From: Osmia lignaria lignaria
Lineage: Eukaryota; Arthropoda; Insecta; Hymenoptera; Megachilidae
NCBI RefSeq assembly: GCF_051020975.1
Contig: NC_135044.1
Location: 9,364,501 to 9,428,500, forward strand
Reading direction: 5' to 3'
DNA length: 64,000 nucleotides
The translations under genes were made by a program, and so were the position numbers. The notes under the pieces are model-generated. The model saw only the letters and a program-made list of their open reading frames with translations, did no database searches and had not been told where the DNA came from. Each line of letters starts with the position of its first letter. The stretch's first letter is position 1. Positions 26,193 to 38,029 of this stretch are shown piece by piece.

Positions 26193-26340
26193 GTTTTTAG
26201 TTCGAATGAGCATTTCACCTCGGACCGTGACGGATCAGACTCATTCACTGCCCAGCAAAAAGTGTTGTTTTTAGTTCGAATGAGCATTTCACCTCGGACC
26301 GTGACGGATCAGACTCATTCACTGCCCAGCAAAAAGTGTT
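26193..26340. repeat. Perfect 74-bp tandem duplication
   Basis: Two identical 74-base units, 26193-26266 and 26267-26340, each starting GTTTTTAGTTCGAATGAG and ending AAAAAGTGTT. Confidence 0.97.
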
Positions 26341-26481
26341 TACGCGGTGCGCCTAAAGAAGTTTTCACTTGAAAAATTGAAATTTATTTTACAAAAATTA
26401 AACAACATTTAATCAAAAAGAAAAAGAACAGCAGTACAAAATTCGTTTAATATTTTTGACACTATAAATGAAAAGTTTGTA

Positions 26482-26561
26482 ACAGCCCCCCCTCCCCCGC
26501 GGAAAATGAGGTCCAGGGCTGAAGCCCCCTCCCCTCCAGATCTTCTCTTACTCCGGCACTG
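26482..26561 (-). repeat. hAT-type terminal fragment (CAGTGCCGGAGTAAG)
   Basis: The reverse complement begins CAGTGCCGGAGTAAGAGAAG and continues into a G-rich stretch with GGCTTCAGCCCTGG. It is shared with 53160-53209 and, more weakly, with 1273-1320 and 12857-12912. CAGTG starts fit hAT ends. Confidence 0.5.
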
Positions 26562-27592
26562 ACTGAACGTTTAAGTTATGGATACTGTAATATGGTTTTA
26601 ATTTAACGGTTGTAATGTGAGATGGTTGGAAAGAAAATCTCTTCTGTTGATTTTTCAAGAGAATTAAACAGTAATTATGATTTCATTAAACTTGTTTGAA
26701 GTTGGATAATATGAAGAAAATTTTTGAAAAATAAGTTTTGAAAAATGAAGCTGTTTGTATAGATGTAGGTAAATAAAAGAAATTTTAAAATATGCTGTGC
26801 ATATATTTTAAAGAGTCATGTAATTCAGCATATTGACACTACGTTTGGAAAATTTACATATCATCCTCTCGTACAATTTTTATGGATGTAATATATTTTT
26901 ACCCTTTTTTACAGTCGTTTTAACGGTAGATTTCTTAATCTCGTTGCCGTGAATTTACTCGACAGAAAAAAAGCATCAAAGCTATCGAGGGAATGGACGC
27001 TTCATTTCTACGATGGAAAAAACACGGTATCAGGAATGCAAAGAAGAATCCTTATCGATTGAATATTTACAGGAAAAAATGCGAGACACAAGAAAGCATC
27101 TTTGTTTTATCGAAATTGAAGCTCTTAATAAAGCATCGTGGTATGCCATGAAAGGAAGTATCAATCGACGAAATACCCTCAAGAATTTTTATTATTATCC
27201 ATCTAATATGCTATTATTAAAATTTTTTCCTTCGAGTAATTTGTGGTTGCCGTCAGTTTTAAATAATATCTAAGAATTTTATTCTCTAACATGGAATTAT
27301 AGAAAATATATGTATAGTCATTATTTTCCGTTTTCTTGTACTCCCATTTCGCTTAAAAATTAAATCAAGAATTCATTCACTCTTGTTAATTAAAATTTAC
27401 TATAGGTTACTGATGACCACCATTCAGTTTAACAAAATGCAGATTAACCTAACGATAGTCAGGTTATAATTATTTGAGCAATGTCTTCGTGCGAAGACGA
27501 AATTTCTCGGCGTAATTACACGCCGAGATATACAAGACATGATTACACGAGGAAATAATTTCATGCTCCTTTGTTCTGATGTTCTGTTGCAG

Positions 27593-27688
27593 ATACAAGT
27601 GTACGGCTTCAATGCTGAATTGTATCACAATATGAGCGAGGCGCAGCACAAGAGTCAAGGCCTGGTCGCGATCTCGTTGATGGTTCAG
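27593..27688 (+). CDS. CA10: CA10/11-like protein, exon B (residues 65-96)
   Basis: The exon lies between ctgttgcag and CAG|gtaaat. It is 96 bases, 32 codons, phase 0 at both ends. Joined to exon A it reads PAE-IQVYGFNAELY, which aligns with the AELHLVHWN strand of active enzymes and with GEVQLIHYN of vertebrate CA10. The third zinc histidine (His119) is Gln66, the same substitution as in CA10. The remainder (KSQGLVAISLMVQ) matches the DGLAVLGVFL strand. Confidence 0.93.
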
Positions 27689-29439
27689 GTAAATCGATGA
27701 TATTCACTATAAAGCTTAATTAATATACATACATGTTTCCATCAATAGAAACTCCATAATATCTTCCTTATCATGTTAAACGTTATGAAAATTCACATAA
27801 TAAATTATTGAAAAAAATTCGAAGTAGTATCAATACCTATTATATTAATTGCTGTAATGCGGCAAGTAGAAAATTTCAAATTAGAAAATAAAATTATGGT
27901 ATTCCGAAAAATTACACTTATAGCTTTTTCACTGCAACGTTTAACGTGTTAAAAGACTATAAATCTTGTAAAATTAAAAATCATTACCTTGCAACTCACT
28001 GAACGTAAAATATTCGATAATTTTAGAAATATTTTCTCATAATTTCCTTATTTTCTTTATACAAGATGTGATGAGATGAGATGAGAAATTACATTCGTAA
28101 AAATAGGGTATACAGAGAATGTAGTTTCTCGGGTTGCTTGTTATTTGATAGCAAACGGGTTACATATTTCCATAAAACAATCTGTATAATAGTTGCACAG
28201 TATTTCGAGCTACTTTTAGCTGTTGTTTCAGTTGATACCATTTGCGTGAGCGTGGCCTGGATTGCGTGTACGATTACGCGTCTACAAGAAAAGAATTTTC
28301 TTAATGGATTTTTGATGGCACGTTACGGTCAAAGTTGACCGCTATTTTAAGTTTTCTCTGCTGTACTCGCCTCTTCTTTGATGAAGGTTCTTAAGTTTCA
28401 CACGATACGGTGGAATTGGATAGACGTGAGATGTTTGGAGATATTCTCAGAATCCCAAAGTATTTGCTTAATTTTCGTTAATATTTTTCAAATCAAACAT
28501 CGTTCACCTCGTTTCAAAGAAAATGTATCTTCTAAAAATGAAAAATATATTTCTCTTGACTCTATAAATAATGAAATATTTAAGAAAGATTACAAAAGCG
28601 TAGCACGTAACTGTGTTTCTTGGAAACGCTGTAATCAGCTTAATTTAATTAGACGAATATTAGGTTAATTAAATGGACGATTCGAGAGACAAGATAAGGA
28701 TTCCCAAAAGAATAGGGGACAAAAGGATTCGAAAATGGGGATGGAAACCATGGAAATTGACGTTGACGGTGGATGGTTTCGTTGGGGTAACTTCGAAATT
28801 TATTGTCGAGTTTGCGAACAAGGTATCGCGTGTTTGCCCTGTCCTTTTGATCGAAATAATTATTCTGTAATAGTACGCTAGCAATCAGAGCCAAGGAAAC
28901 TACGAAAGTTGTGAATGCTACTATTTGTAGAAACGAAACTTTCTAAATTCCCTTCTGTTGTTTCCATTTTGTGTAGGTAACTATAAAAAAATGTGTGAAA
29001 AATCAATATAAAAATATGTCTAATCATTTTGCAAGGTTTATAATATTATCTATTTTCTTCAAACTTTAAATTGGAAAATAAAATAGTTATAATTATGGCA
29101 TGCTATATTGGTACACAGTCATTCTAACTTTGGAATTGAACATATTAATAAAACATTAATATAAAAAAAATTTAATCTCTCACACGATAAAATAATTTTC
29201 AGACCAACATTAGAAATGAAGAGATCTATTACGTGGAATAACAAGTGTGCGTTACGTTCCCGTTTTCGAAAATTTCCTTATTTCAAACCAGACGCGTACA
29301 CCTGTCATAGTCAATCTTTTAGAGTATTCGAGACGAACGCGAAGCAAAGGCGCAGTCCCTCAGAACCACGTAACGTCCGTCCTCATCACTCTTTTTACTC
29401 TAATTTTTGGGTATAAAAACGATGGCGGCGAAGAAGGCA

Positions 29440-30040
29440 CTTAGGGTTTAGTTACAGTCTAGAAAGGGTTCAGTACGCGTCAATACGGTTCGCTTACGGA
29501 AAATCTCTGCAACGAGGAAACTCTGCAAGATCGGGTATTTAAGTCCCCTTCGAGGTACATTTAACCGTACAGTACGTTGTCTGCTGTTAAGCATTATTTA
29601 ACCGTTGTAGTTCGTCCTCCGTTTGCTCTCGTTCATTAAAACCGAGAAGGATTCTTGCTTCGATTCTTGCTTCGCGGAATCGGAACTCAACACTTTTAAC
29701 TCAATTCACTTTATTCCCTTAATAAGGTTGTAAATTTAGAATCGTTCATTCAATACCGCGACAATTACACGCAACAATTGTAAAGTTCCGACAGAAGAGA
29801 ATAAATCTAGATCATTTATAGTTAATATATTGTTGTTCAATTGTAATAACTTGTCCAGAAGACCCACTAAGCTGTGTATTTACCGCTCGAGGTGCACCGA
29901 TAATTCAAGTTACGAGGTCTATTACTAACATTTCCTGCAGCTCCCTACGTTAACCATTCGCAGGTTCGTCTCCGTGTCTAACATACTTCCTTAGGCTGCC
30001 AGTGTTATCTAACAACACTGGTTAAGCCAACTAACAACAC
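29440..30040 (+). repeat. Promoter-like, possibly solo-LTR, block
   Basis: A less AT-rich stretch with a TATA-like GGGTATTTAAGTCCCC near 29534, C- and T-rich sequence downstream and several AATAAA-like sites. It ends near a short hairpin CCAGTGTTATCTAACAACAC (29999-30018). This is the layout of an LTR, but I could not find TG..CA borders with a target duplication. It could equally be a promoter. Confidence 0.25.
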
Positions 30041-30073
30041 CATAACCTAAATAAAGCCCCGGCTACGCAGCTG

Positions 30074-30091
30074 CCCCCCCCCCCCCCCCCC
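30074..30091 (+). repeat. Poly-C run of 18
   Basis: An uninterrupted run of 18 C. A second run of 10 C is at 30992-31001. Both are likely assembly or length-polymorphism sites. Confidence 0.95.
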
Positions 30092-30827
30092 TCCCGTAAC
30101 ATGCCTGACTCTACATGTACCATTTCCACTTGTACACTTGCGATCAAATAAGATTTCCTCTAGACAAAATGGCGATATAGGGGAAGCAGGAATTCTCAAA
30201 ATCTTAATTTTGACAATATTAATACTAAAAATAATTTGAAACACAGATAATATAATTTTTAAATATTGAATATTATAAAATTTAGTATATTTTAGGATGT
30301 GACGTGGCGGGGTAATGTCAATGACTGTAACAGACAATAATAAATAATAATATTTATTACTAACTTTAATAATAAGATTATAATTGATGGTGTGCGAAGT
30401 GCTCGTGGCAACTGTTCGGAACGTTCTACTGTTTTTCCGTGAAAATAAAAAGGGCATCCCAGGAAAAATGAGGAAGAGGAAAAAATAACCTTCTTCTAGC
30501 TTTAAGGACTAGAAAAGAAAACGTCCCTTCAGTAACCTTAGTCGTTAGCCGACTTTCCATTTGCACCAAGGTTCTCGAGTTCGGTCACACACAATATGTA
30601 TACAACCTCTAGGAAAAAATACAAAACCCCGAGAAACCTTCTTCCAGGCCGACGCGACAGTCCACCACAATATAACTGAGAAATATGAATAATAAATTAA
30701 ATATCAATTTGTAGAACGCTAACCAATTTGAAGGTACCCGAACTCGATACAGAGGGTCGTGTTAGCTAAGGAAGTCGTAAAACACGACCTCTCCATCGTC
30801 CGCCGTCGGGTGTAAGGACATAATTCT

Positions 30828-31057
30828 GACGAACGGGCAGGGTAGAAGTTTTACCTCATGAAGTTAACGGCACGTTATCACCATGAATGCCGGTAAGCTG
30901 GACCCAGCTAGCAGGCACGACACACAGGGGTGGGGCGTGTTCACGAATATATTCAAGGGTGCGTCCAGCTTGTGCAACCGACGAACTCCGACCCCCCCCC
31001 CGCCCCACAAGTCATTGTCAAAAAAAAACAAAAAAAGACGAACGGGCAGAGTAGAAG
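30828..31057. repeat. Pair of 21-base direct repeats about 210 bp apart
   Basis: GACGAACGGGCAGGGTAGAA occurs at 30828-30847 and again, with G to A at one position, at 31037-31056. They may frame a small duplication. Confidence 0.6.
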
Positions 31058-31100
31058 GTATCGAATGACCCTATACACCCGGTACACCGCACAGCAGAAC

Positions 31101-31133
31101 CACAGTATAGGAAAGAGCAGTAGGATCACTCTG
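31101..31133 (+). repeat. Half of an inverted pair (CACAGTATAGGAAAG)
   Basis: CACAGTATAGGAAAGAGCAG followed by TAGGATCACTC recurs inverted at 32835-32866 on the far side of copy A. An ATATGGCG lies further in on both sides. This may be the ends of an older element into which copy A inserted. Confidence 0.4.
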
Positions 31134-31328
31134 CCAAAAAGCGTACCAATAATTGTCGTTCGCGCATGACCGAATCGCACAACCAACAATATGGCGGCTG
31201 TGAATATATATGATAATAGTTTCTTGCATTTTAACCTCTGTTACTTCTAAAACATTCCTGTTGCAATAAAATTCAGTAAATTTTATACAGAGATATAAAA
31301 TATGAGTGAAAGAGGTGGATACCGTTGT

Positions 31329-32387
31329 CACAGCCGACTCTAGTACTAGCCGTGCTAAAGTAAAAATGGCAACACCGCGGGAGTCCGGTCTGAATATATT
31401 AACACAGTACCCTACTCTATCTGCCTCCCGGACTCCCAGACTCTCAGCCAATCAACGTCGTCAGACTCCCGACTACTCTCTGGACTTCACATAACCTCTT
31501 TGGTTTCGTTCCAATAATTTCGCTTGTTTCAAGGTTTTTATTAACTTATATACACGTTTATCAATTCTTAAATGTTTCAATTTGATCCAAAGATGGTTTC
31601 ATTTTGCTTCATACCTAAATTTTCTTGAAACCATTGTAAATATTTTAAATATCATGCTTCACAACACCAAACTACTTCGAGAGTACACAAAATATACAGG
31701 GTGTCCCAGAACTGGGGTAGAAACGGAAGAGGGATGATTGGTGAGGTCATTCTAAACAACTTTTTCCTTTGCCAAAATGTTGGTTAAGGCTTCGTTTTCA
31801 AGTTATTAACGAAAAACACTGGCCAATCAGAGCGCGCCGTTAGCGCGGGCCGAACCACGAGAGTGTTGGGTATGTTCCGCGCGGTCGTGATCAAGTGCCG
31901 AGGCACTACGTCGGTATGATAGGATTCGTTGAGTAGAAGTTGCATCGGATAATGAATAAAAAAAAGAAAAGAAAAATTGTATCGAATTATTGATTACTCA
32001 TGAACAACGAATCCTATTACACCGATGTGGTGCCTCGGCACTTGATCACGACCGCGCGGAACATACCCAACACTCTCGTGGTTCGGCCCGCGCTAACGGC
32101 GCGCTCTGATTGGCCAGTGTTTTTCGATAATAACTCGAAAACGAAGCCTTAACCAACATTTTGGCAAAGGAAAAAGTTGTTTAGAATGACCTCACCAATC
32201 ATCCCTCTTCCGTTCCTACCCCAGTTCTGGGACACCCTGTATATCACATTTATAACAATTTTATACTACCACATCACTTCTACTTGCCGTAGTTGCAACG
32301 TTTATGTATTGTTTATACATAATTAACACAAAAACGTGAGCGGTGTTGCCACGTTGTTCAGCATGGCTAGTACTAGAGACGGCTGTG
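31329..32387. mobile_element. CACAGCCG-ended element, copy A (7-bp target duplication; carries a nested foldback)
   Basis: Left end CACAGCCGACTCTAGTACTA; right end is the inverse of CACAGCCGTCTCTAGTACTA. Both are flanked by CCGTTGT (31322-31328 and 32388-32394). Without the nested element 31697-32239 it is close to the size of copy B, and it reads the same sequence in the opposite orientation. There is no ORF of note. A 7-bp duplication is unusual and fits P-type or Dada-type transposases; the superfamily is open. Confidence 0.9.
31697..32239. mobile_element. 543-bp TA-inserted foldback nested in copy A (CAGGGTGTCCCAGAACTGGG)
   Basis: Ends CAGGGTGTCCCAGAACTGGG and its inverse, with TA on both sides (31695-31696 and 32240-32241). 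The arms are about 230 bases and nearly identical, through GGGATGATTGG, GCGCGCCGTTAGCGCGGG and GGTATGTTCCGCGCGG, with about 80 bases between. Copy B of the host element lacks it, so the insertion and TA duplication are seen directly. Tc1/mariner-type target. Confidence 0.93.
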
Positions 32388-33576
32388 CCGTTGTTCCTTT
32401 AAAGAGTGCCAAAGTCAAGCAGTGACAGCAGTAACAGGCGTTCTGGGACACCCTATATTTTATATCTGTCAAATGATATTTATCCAACGTTTCTTGTACA
32501 TTTATTATCATCATTGTTTTATCAAAATATTACCACTTTATGGGTTGTTTATTAATTTCTAAGATATGCTGTACACATATGTATACATTTGTATATAATT
32601 TATTAGGACTTTATTAATTGAATAATTGTTGTATATAATAATTGTATTGTACAGAGATTTCAATAAAATGTGTACTTTAATTAAATGTAGATATTTAATA
32701 GTCTTTTTATGGTATTCTATTACGAAATCTCTTTTTGATTGTACCGAGTGCTTTTCAAATTAGAGCCCGCGCACCACCAGCAATATGGCGATCTATTGAT
32801 CATGAGATCAAAGGTGCCGACACGGAGTGAGCCTACTGTTCTTTCCTATACTGTGGTAGAACTCCGCTGAACCTCTCACGCAAAAGTTCGGTAACCTACA
32901 CCTATCGCGAAGAGCACTAATGGACAACACAGATTCTTCGCACGGTACGCCGCGCCGATACAGCTTAGGAGCGAGTTTACTTTTATTTTGTAAAAAGCAC
33001 CTCAGCCCACGACCCAATGACCGGACCTGTACTACGATGACGCGACGTTTCGGCTTAGCGCGTTCTGTATTTTTTAAAGTCACGCGTCTACGTGAAGAGA
33101 CAACAAAGCTCGCTATAAATTCGAATTTTTTGTGTGATGGGAGGTCACAGATCTATATAAGTACTGTTTACATATACACTTGGTCATTTTCCCCGGGGAT
33201 GCTCATGAGAGAGAGCAAGAACCTAAGACACCGCCAATTTTCGCATAGAAACCTGATTTGATTGCGAGTGTACTTTTTAGTTGCATTTGTATCACTTTAA
33301 ACCACAGTATTTAATATATTCTAATATACTCTAATAATTAATAGAAAATTCTAATTAGCATTGATTAGCAATTTATAATTTTACACGGTAATATTTAATG
33401 TGTTGAAAATCACTCAATTTTAGTATGTACGATTATTCAGCAATAACCCAAACAATTTTGTCCACTTGCTGGATCAAGTTAGAAATTCGATAAAGAAAAA
33501 GAAGTGAAGAAAAAGAATAATAAAGAAAGCGAAAGCATGGTGCAATAAATATGTCACACGGAAACTGTTCGAAGTA

Positions 33577-33670
33577 AAGGAAGGAAGAAAGGAAGAAAGG
33601 AAGGATGGAAGGAAGGAAGGAAGGAAGGAAGGAAGGAAGGAAGGAAGGAAGGAAGGAAGGAAGGAAGAAA
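33577..33670 (+). repeat. (GGAA)n microsatellite
   Basis: About 20 GGAA units, slightly interrupted by GAAA at the left and AAAA at the right. Confidence 0.97.
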
Positions 33671-36166
33671 AAAAGAAAGAGAGAAGATTTCGTTGGCGAT
33701 ATTCTTATGGCAGAACAATTATTTCGCTCGGACTCTCACAAACAAAGAGCCAGCCGACGTTTTTCGCGGACGGTCGGCGCAATTCCGCGAGTAAATTCCA
33801 AACTTTCGAAGGAAACATTCTGCTTTCACCTGCTCGTTCCACCGTTGCATTTTCTCCTCTCTATTTCTCTCTCTGTCTAGAGTTCTCCTTCTCTTTTCCG
33901 TGGAACCGGCGTTCCGCTAGAAGAAACTGGAAAGCTCGAGCGACGAGGCAACAAACGTGGGAAACAAGCGTTCATGCTTCTGATTTCTGACAGAATGGTT
34001 CAACAAAATCGGCTCTAAGTTGGCTTAAAGGGTTCGTCAACACGTTCGCCTATTTTCTAGCTCGCTTTCCTTCTTTCCTTGTTGTTTTATTTTTCAACAC
34101 TGTTCTTTTTTTGTCTTTTGTTGATTATCCACGACAAAAGTGTATTCTTTTTTATAATAAAGTGCTTATAATAAACTGCTTTCTTTATAAACTAAAATTG
34201 AACAACAATAATATTATTTTGGAACGTAGTTAATATTGAAATATATAATAACTGTAACCCTCGGTTGTCGAACCATGGAGAAAACTCCGATTTTAATTTA
34301 GTTTTGTAATTTATATTATTTTCATTATTTAAATTTTATACTGTTCCCTTAAAAATTATTTTTCCAATATATAAAACTCTTTCTCTTAAAAATGATATAT
34401 GTATTTAACTTTAAATTAAAGTTAATACATAAATTAACTTTAAGTTACTATCCTTGTATACGTTTTGTAAGTTTGGGTCACAATTGATCCAAGCTCCGGT
34501 TTCTAAGGATTAACAACATTAATTGTGCTATATTTTTTCAAAAGATAATTTTTTATTTTTGATCAGTAAATCTTTTTTTAATATGAAAAGAATTTAAAAA
34601 TAATATTCGGTTAATTAAAATTTAATTAGTAGCCATACGAGAGTTGAAAAATGTCCTAATAATTAATTGGGACATATAATTATATTTAACAAAATATTAA
34701 TGAAACTATTATGAAGGTCAGATTCAGTATTATACGTTATTTTATAAAAGAACGAATTAATTGTTTCTTTCAGAAACAATATTCTGCTAATTGATAATTG
34801 ATTAACATATTTTAATCAAATTGATTAAGCAAAGCTCTCGCCTGTTATTAATTATACGATTTAACAAATAAGTGAAATATTGAAATCGTAATATCTTTGT
34901 ATCAAAAGAGTTTCATCTCATATTAAACAATCCCCTAACCGGTAGAAAGATAAAAAAGAAATTTCTGCACGTTTCACAATCCCTCTGATGAGAGAAAAGT
35001 TTCAATTTTGCAATACTCTGCCAGAATATATGCCTCCTAAATTTTTTACGAACCTGCATTTAATACGCGATAAATTTCATATTACCCCACTGAATCTCAT
35101 TTTTCTCGTTTTCTTTGTAGCACATGTACATGGTTTAATATTATTTTATTACGTGGATAATATGAAACAGAAAATTGCCAGTATAAGATACATTGTTCTA
35201 AAGGATTTTAAATCTTTTTGGAACCACACGATTGTAAATTTATTCGAATTTTCTTTTCATATTCTTCATCGAAAATTAAAACATGCTTGTTCTCATAATT
35301 ACTATTTTTTACCAAAAGTGACGTAATTCGTTGGCAAACGATGCCGAGCATTAATAGCACAAAAATTTCCCTAGTCACCCGAACAGCGTCTCGCTTCGCT
35401 CGATTATTTCCAAATCATTAACCAAAAATCGCAGGACGCGAAATTAACGAGGCGACGCGAGAAAAATCTCGAAGAAAAACTCATCCAGTGCCACAAATTT
35501 TTTGCTTGTGTAAAACTAGCCATCCTGTTTTGTCGGACATTTACTTTCTGAGATATTTTCAAAGAACCGTGAAAAGTAAATGACAACTGATTAAAATTTA
35601 TTTACGATACAATATTATGTGCTATTATTTTCTTATTAATAAAATATGAGACCTTAGGTCGAGTCCTAATGTCAAACATGACCATATTCAAATAATACAA
35701 AATTTATTTAGTTTTAATTTAACTGCAATTTTCTCTATTAATTATAAGACAGTGTGTAATTTGATAAAGGCTGCTATTGTATACATTCAAAATTTAAAAA
35801 AATTAGAATAAAGTAGAAGCTTACGCAGAAAGTTTTGAGAATTCATCAACATAATAAATAACTTTATAATACAGTAAAGATTCGATGAAAGCGAAAAGGA
35901 TCTGTCCCATGAAAGCAAAGAACTTATTCCCACCGGTGCGGTGCGGCGGAGGACGTATTCCCCTTGAGATGCCGTGAAATTCGCTCGCCTAGTAATGTAA
36001 TACGATCTGGGATCGGATATATCAGTTAGATAATACATACTAATGCAACAACTGAACTTTGTTATTTTTTCTTTTTTTTTCTTTTACTAAACTTTTACCA
36101 GGATATTTGTGACATTTTTCTGATTAAAATGATTTTTTTACATACTGGTTAAATTGACAATAATTA

Positions 36167-36271
36167 GTTTCGGACATGGGGAAGGATAGCGAATGAAAAA
36201 GAAAGAGATGCCGCGATCGTTGACAATCGGCATGCTCTCTTTCACTCGTTGTCCCTTTCTACATTCGAAAC
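36167..36271. other. Hairpin of about 105 nt (possible structured RNA)
   Basis: The outer ends GTTTCG and CGAAAC pair. The core pairs GCGAATGAAA, GAAAGAG and ATGCCG on the left with CGGCAT, CTCTCTTTC and ACTCGT on the right. There is a two-base bulge and a loop of about 14 bases near 36214-36227. Size and shape would suit a microRNA precursor or a short MITE. I do not recognise a known microRNA. Confidence 0.35.
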
Positions 36272-37681
36272 GGTCGACAAACTTCTAATGATGTTGGAAC
36301 TGTACGATGTAGGCGAAAGTTTCACTTTCATCGAATATTTATTGTATAGGATTAATTTGAGGATATGTATTAATATTATTGTACTTGAATACTAGAAATA
36401 TTAAATCCATCTCCAAAAACAAGAATTATGATTCTGAAGAAGGGTCACACTCTAACTGAGTGAAAATATCCAGGTACACATCCGGGTGGTAGGGATTGTT
36501 CGGACGGTGACAGGTTACGCTGGTAGCGACTCATTTCGATCTCATCCCTCAGACACCCCTGGGGTATAATCCGTTTGAATTACAGCCGTCAACACGGACC
36601 ACCTCTCGCCACGACACGCTTTTACGATCCCCCACCCCCTGTCGAGAGATCGAGCACCTGTTAAAGGTTCGAGCCGCTTTGGGATCGTTTAGAATTCTTC
36701 CTTCGCCCTTTTACACAACCGGTGCATTCGTTAATTTATCATAACTATCTGGACCCATTGCGTTGCTTCTATGTATAATTTACCATAGGTTGGGCAGCTT
36801 CGTTCATTCATTCATTCGTTCATTCTAGGTATAGAACAATTATTATCGAAGTAATTGATTTATTGTTAGTGACAACTTGTCGCTATTTTCGTTGTTTGTC
36901 TTATCGAAAATTTTCTGTAAATGATGGATTCTGTAAACGTTTGAATCTTTTTTACATATTCCCAGGCTTGTTTTCAATTTCTCTTTATTATATAAGAACG
37001 TTTAATAGGCATCGAACAACTCGGGTGTCCTAATTATCTCAGTAATGTAGCTATTGACTTTGTTGCATTACATGCAGCTGAAAATTTGATTATCAGTTAA
37101 TAAGTTATCATGCTCGGAAGCTAATAATCCAGGGTGCCTGCCTCTATTTTGTCTGCCGGATGAAGACGCGATAATTACATCGGATATTGTGAAACTCCTT
37201 TCCTCTATCCTCTACACTAGATCCATAGGGATATTTTAAAATTGTTTCCTTAAATATCGTTGCTAAATTTTTCAGTTAATGATCTTAACAAATGTAGGAT
37301 AAAAAAGGAATAAGAATGAAGAATGGGAGTGTGCACAATGATCAAGCCGTTCCATCATAGAAACGACGAATCTGTTGCACGATGCTCGGATAAGCTTTTA
37401 TTATTTATCGTCACTTCAAAGTTGGCGGCCGGTTTAGCCGGCTTTTACGATTACCTTTAATGGCGGCCAGCATAGAACTTTCGAAACGACTGCTTTCCTT
37501 CACCTCTTTATGCGGTGCACTTAGCAGCATCGAACAACCTCGTTTTCATGGAAAATCGATGGAAAACGTATTAGGGCATAGAATAAATGGACCTTGCCTA
37601 CGCTGGACCCTACCTTAGGTATCAGCGACTACTACCGTGTTCACGATATGTACACTCAAAGAAATCTGATGTCTGTTTCAG

Positions 37682-37748
37682 CTTGGTGAAACACTGAACC
37701 CGGAGCTGCAAATCATAACAAGCGTGTTCAACAAAGTTATTTATCGTG
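37682..37748 (+). CDS. CA10: CA10/11-like protein, exon C (residues 97-118)
   Basis: This 67-base exon lies between tgtttcag and CGTG|gtaagt. It gives 22 codons, LGETLNPELQIITSVFNKVIYR, plus one base of a glycine codon completed in the next exon. It corresponds to the SNPxLxxI helix region of carbonic anhydrases. It is too short to be found by ORF length; the call rests on the splice sites, phase continuity and the match to the family at exactly this point. Confidence 0.88.
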
Positions 37749-38029
37749 GTAAGTACTGATTCTGATTCCTATGAATTATCTGTAGAATATGATAGGTATT
37801 ATATTGTTGAATCGAGGACATGCCGGTAGTTCTGCTTGGAAATGAATTCGGTTTCAATCAAGTCTCCTGGCTAGTTTGCTCTTGTTCGCCTTTATATTAA
37901 ATTACATATATAGTTTTACAGCTTGAAATATTAAGTCTAAAACTTGAAATTTAAGTTGTTATGTGGCCGAAGGGTAGGCAGGGTGTGTGGCTAGCGAGGC
38001 TTTGGTATGAGAGGTCGCGTAACTTATAT

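Larger units (their letters stand above)
7788..27592 (+). other. Intron A-B, about 19.8 kb
   Basis: A large intron bounded by gtgagt and gcag. It carries the elements at 10282-11252, 19338-20245, 21240-22659 (with nested 21855-22354) and 25516-25820, a 74-bp tandem duplication (26193-26340), a degenerate tandem repeat (23205-23475) and one minus-strand ORF of possible interest (23710-24054). Less AT-rich, repeat-free blocks at about 11860-12040, 14930-15270 and 17780-18030 are candidates for conserved non-coding sequence. I see nothing specific in about 7800-10200, 12900-14900 and 15300-16900. Confidence 0.6.
27689..37681 (+). other. Intron B-C, about 10.0 kb
   Basis: Bounded by gtaaat and ttcag. 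It holds a promoter-like/LTR-like block (about 29440-30040), two poly-C tracts, the CACAGCCG element copy A (31329-32387), a GGAA microsatellite (33577-33670) and a hairpin (36167-36271). Less AT-rich non-repetitive sequence at about 36470-36720 may be regulatory. Sequence from 27700 to 29200 and from 34000 to 36000 shows nothing I can name. Confidence 0.6.

Noticed and set aside
28649..28894. Three overlapping ORFs on both strands near 28.7 kb
   Set aside because: All are short, conflict with each other and none shows a motif or splice context.
30047..30457. 136-codon minus-strand ORF
   Set aside because: It reads through the 18-base poly-C run as polyglycine and through AT-rich sequence; no splice or domain support.
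33605..33880. 91-codon ORF starting MEGRKEGRK
   Set aside because: Its start is the translated GGAA microsatellite and the rest shows no domain.
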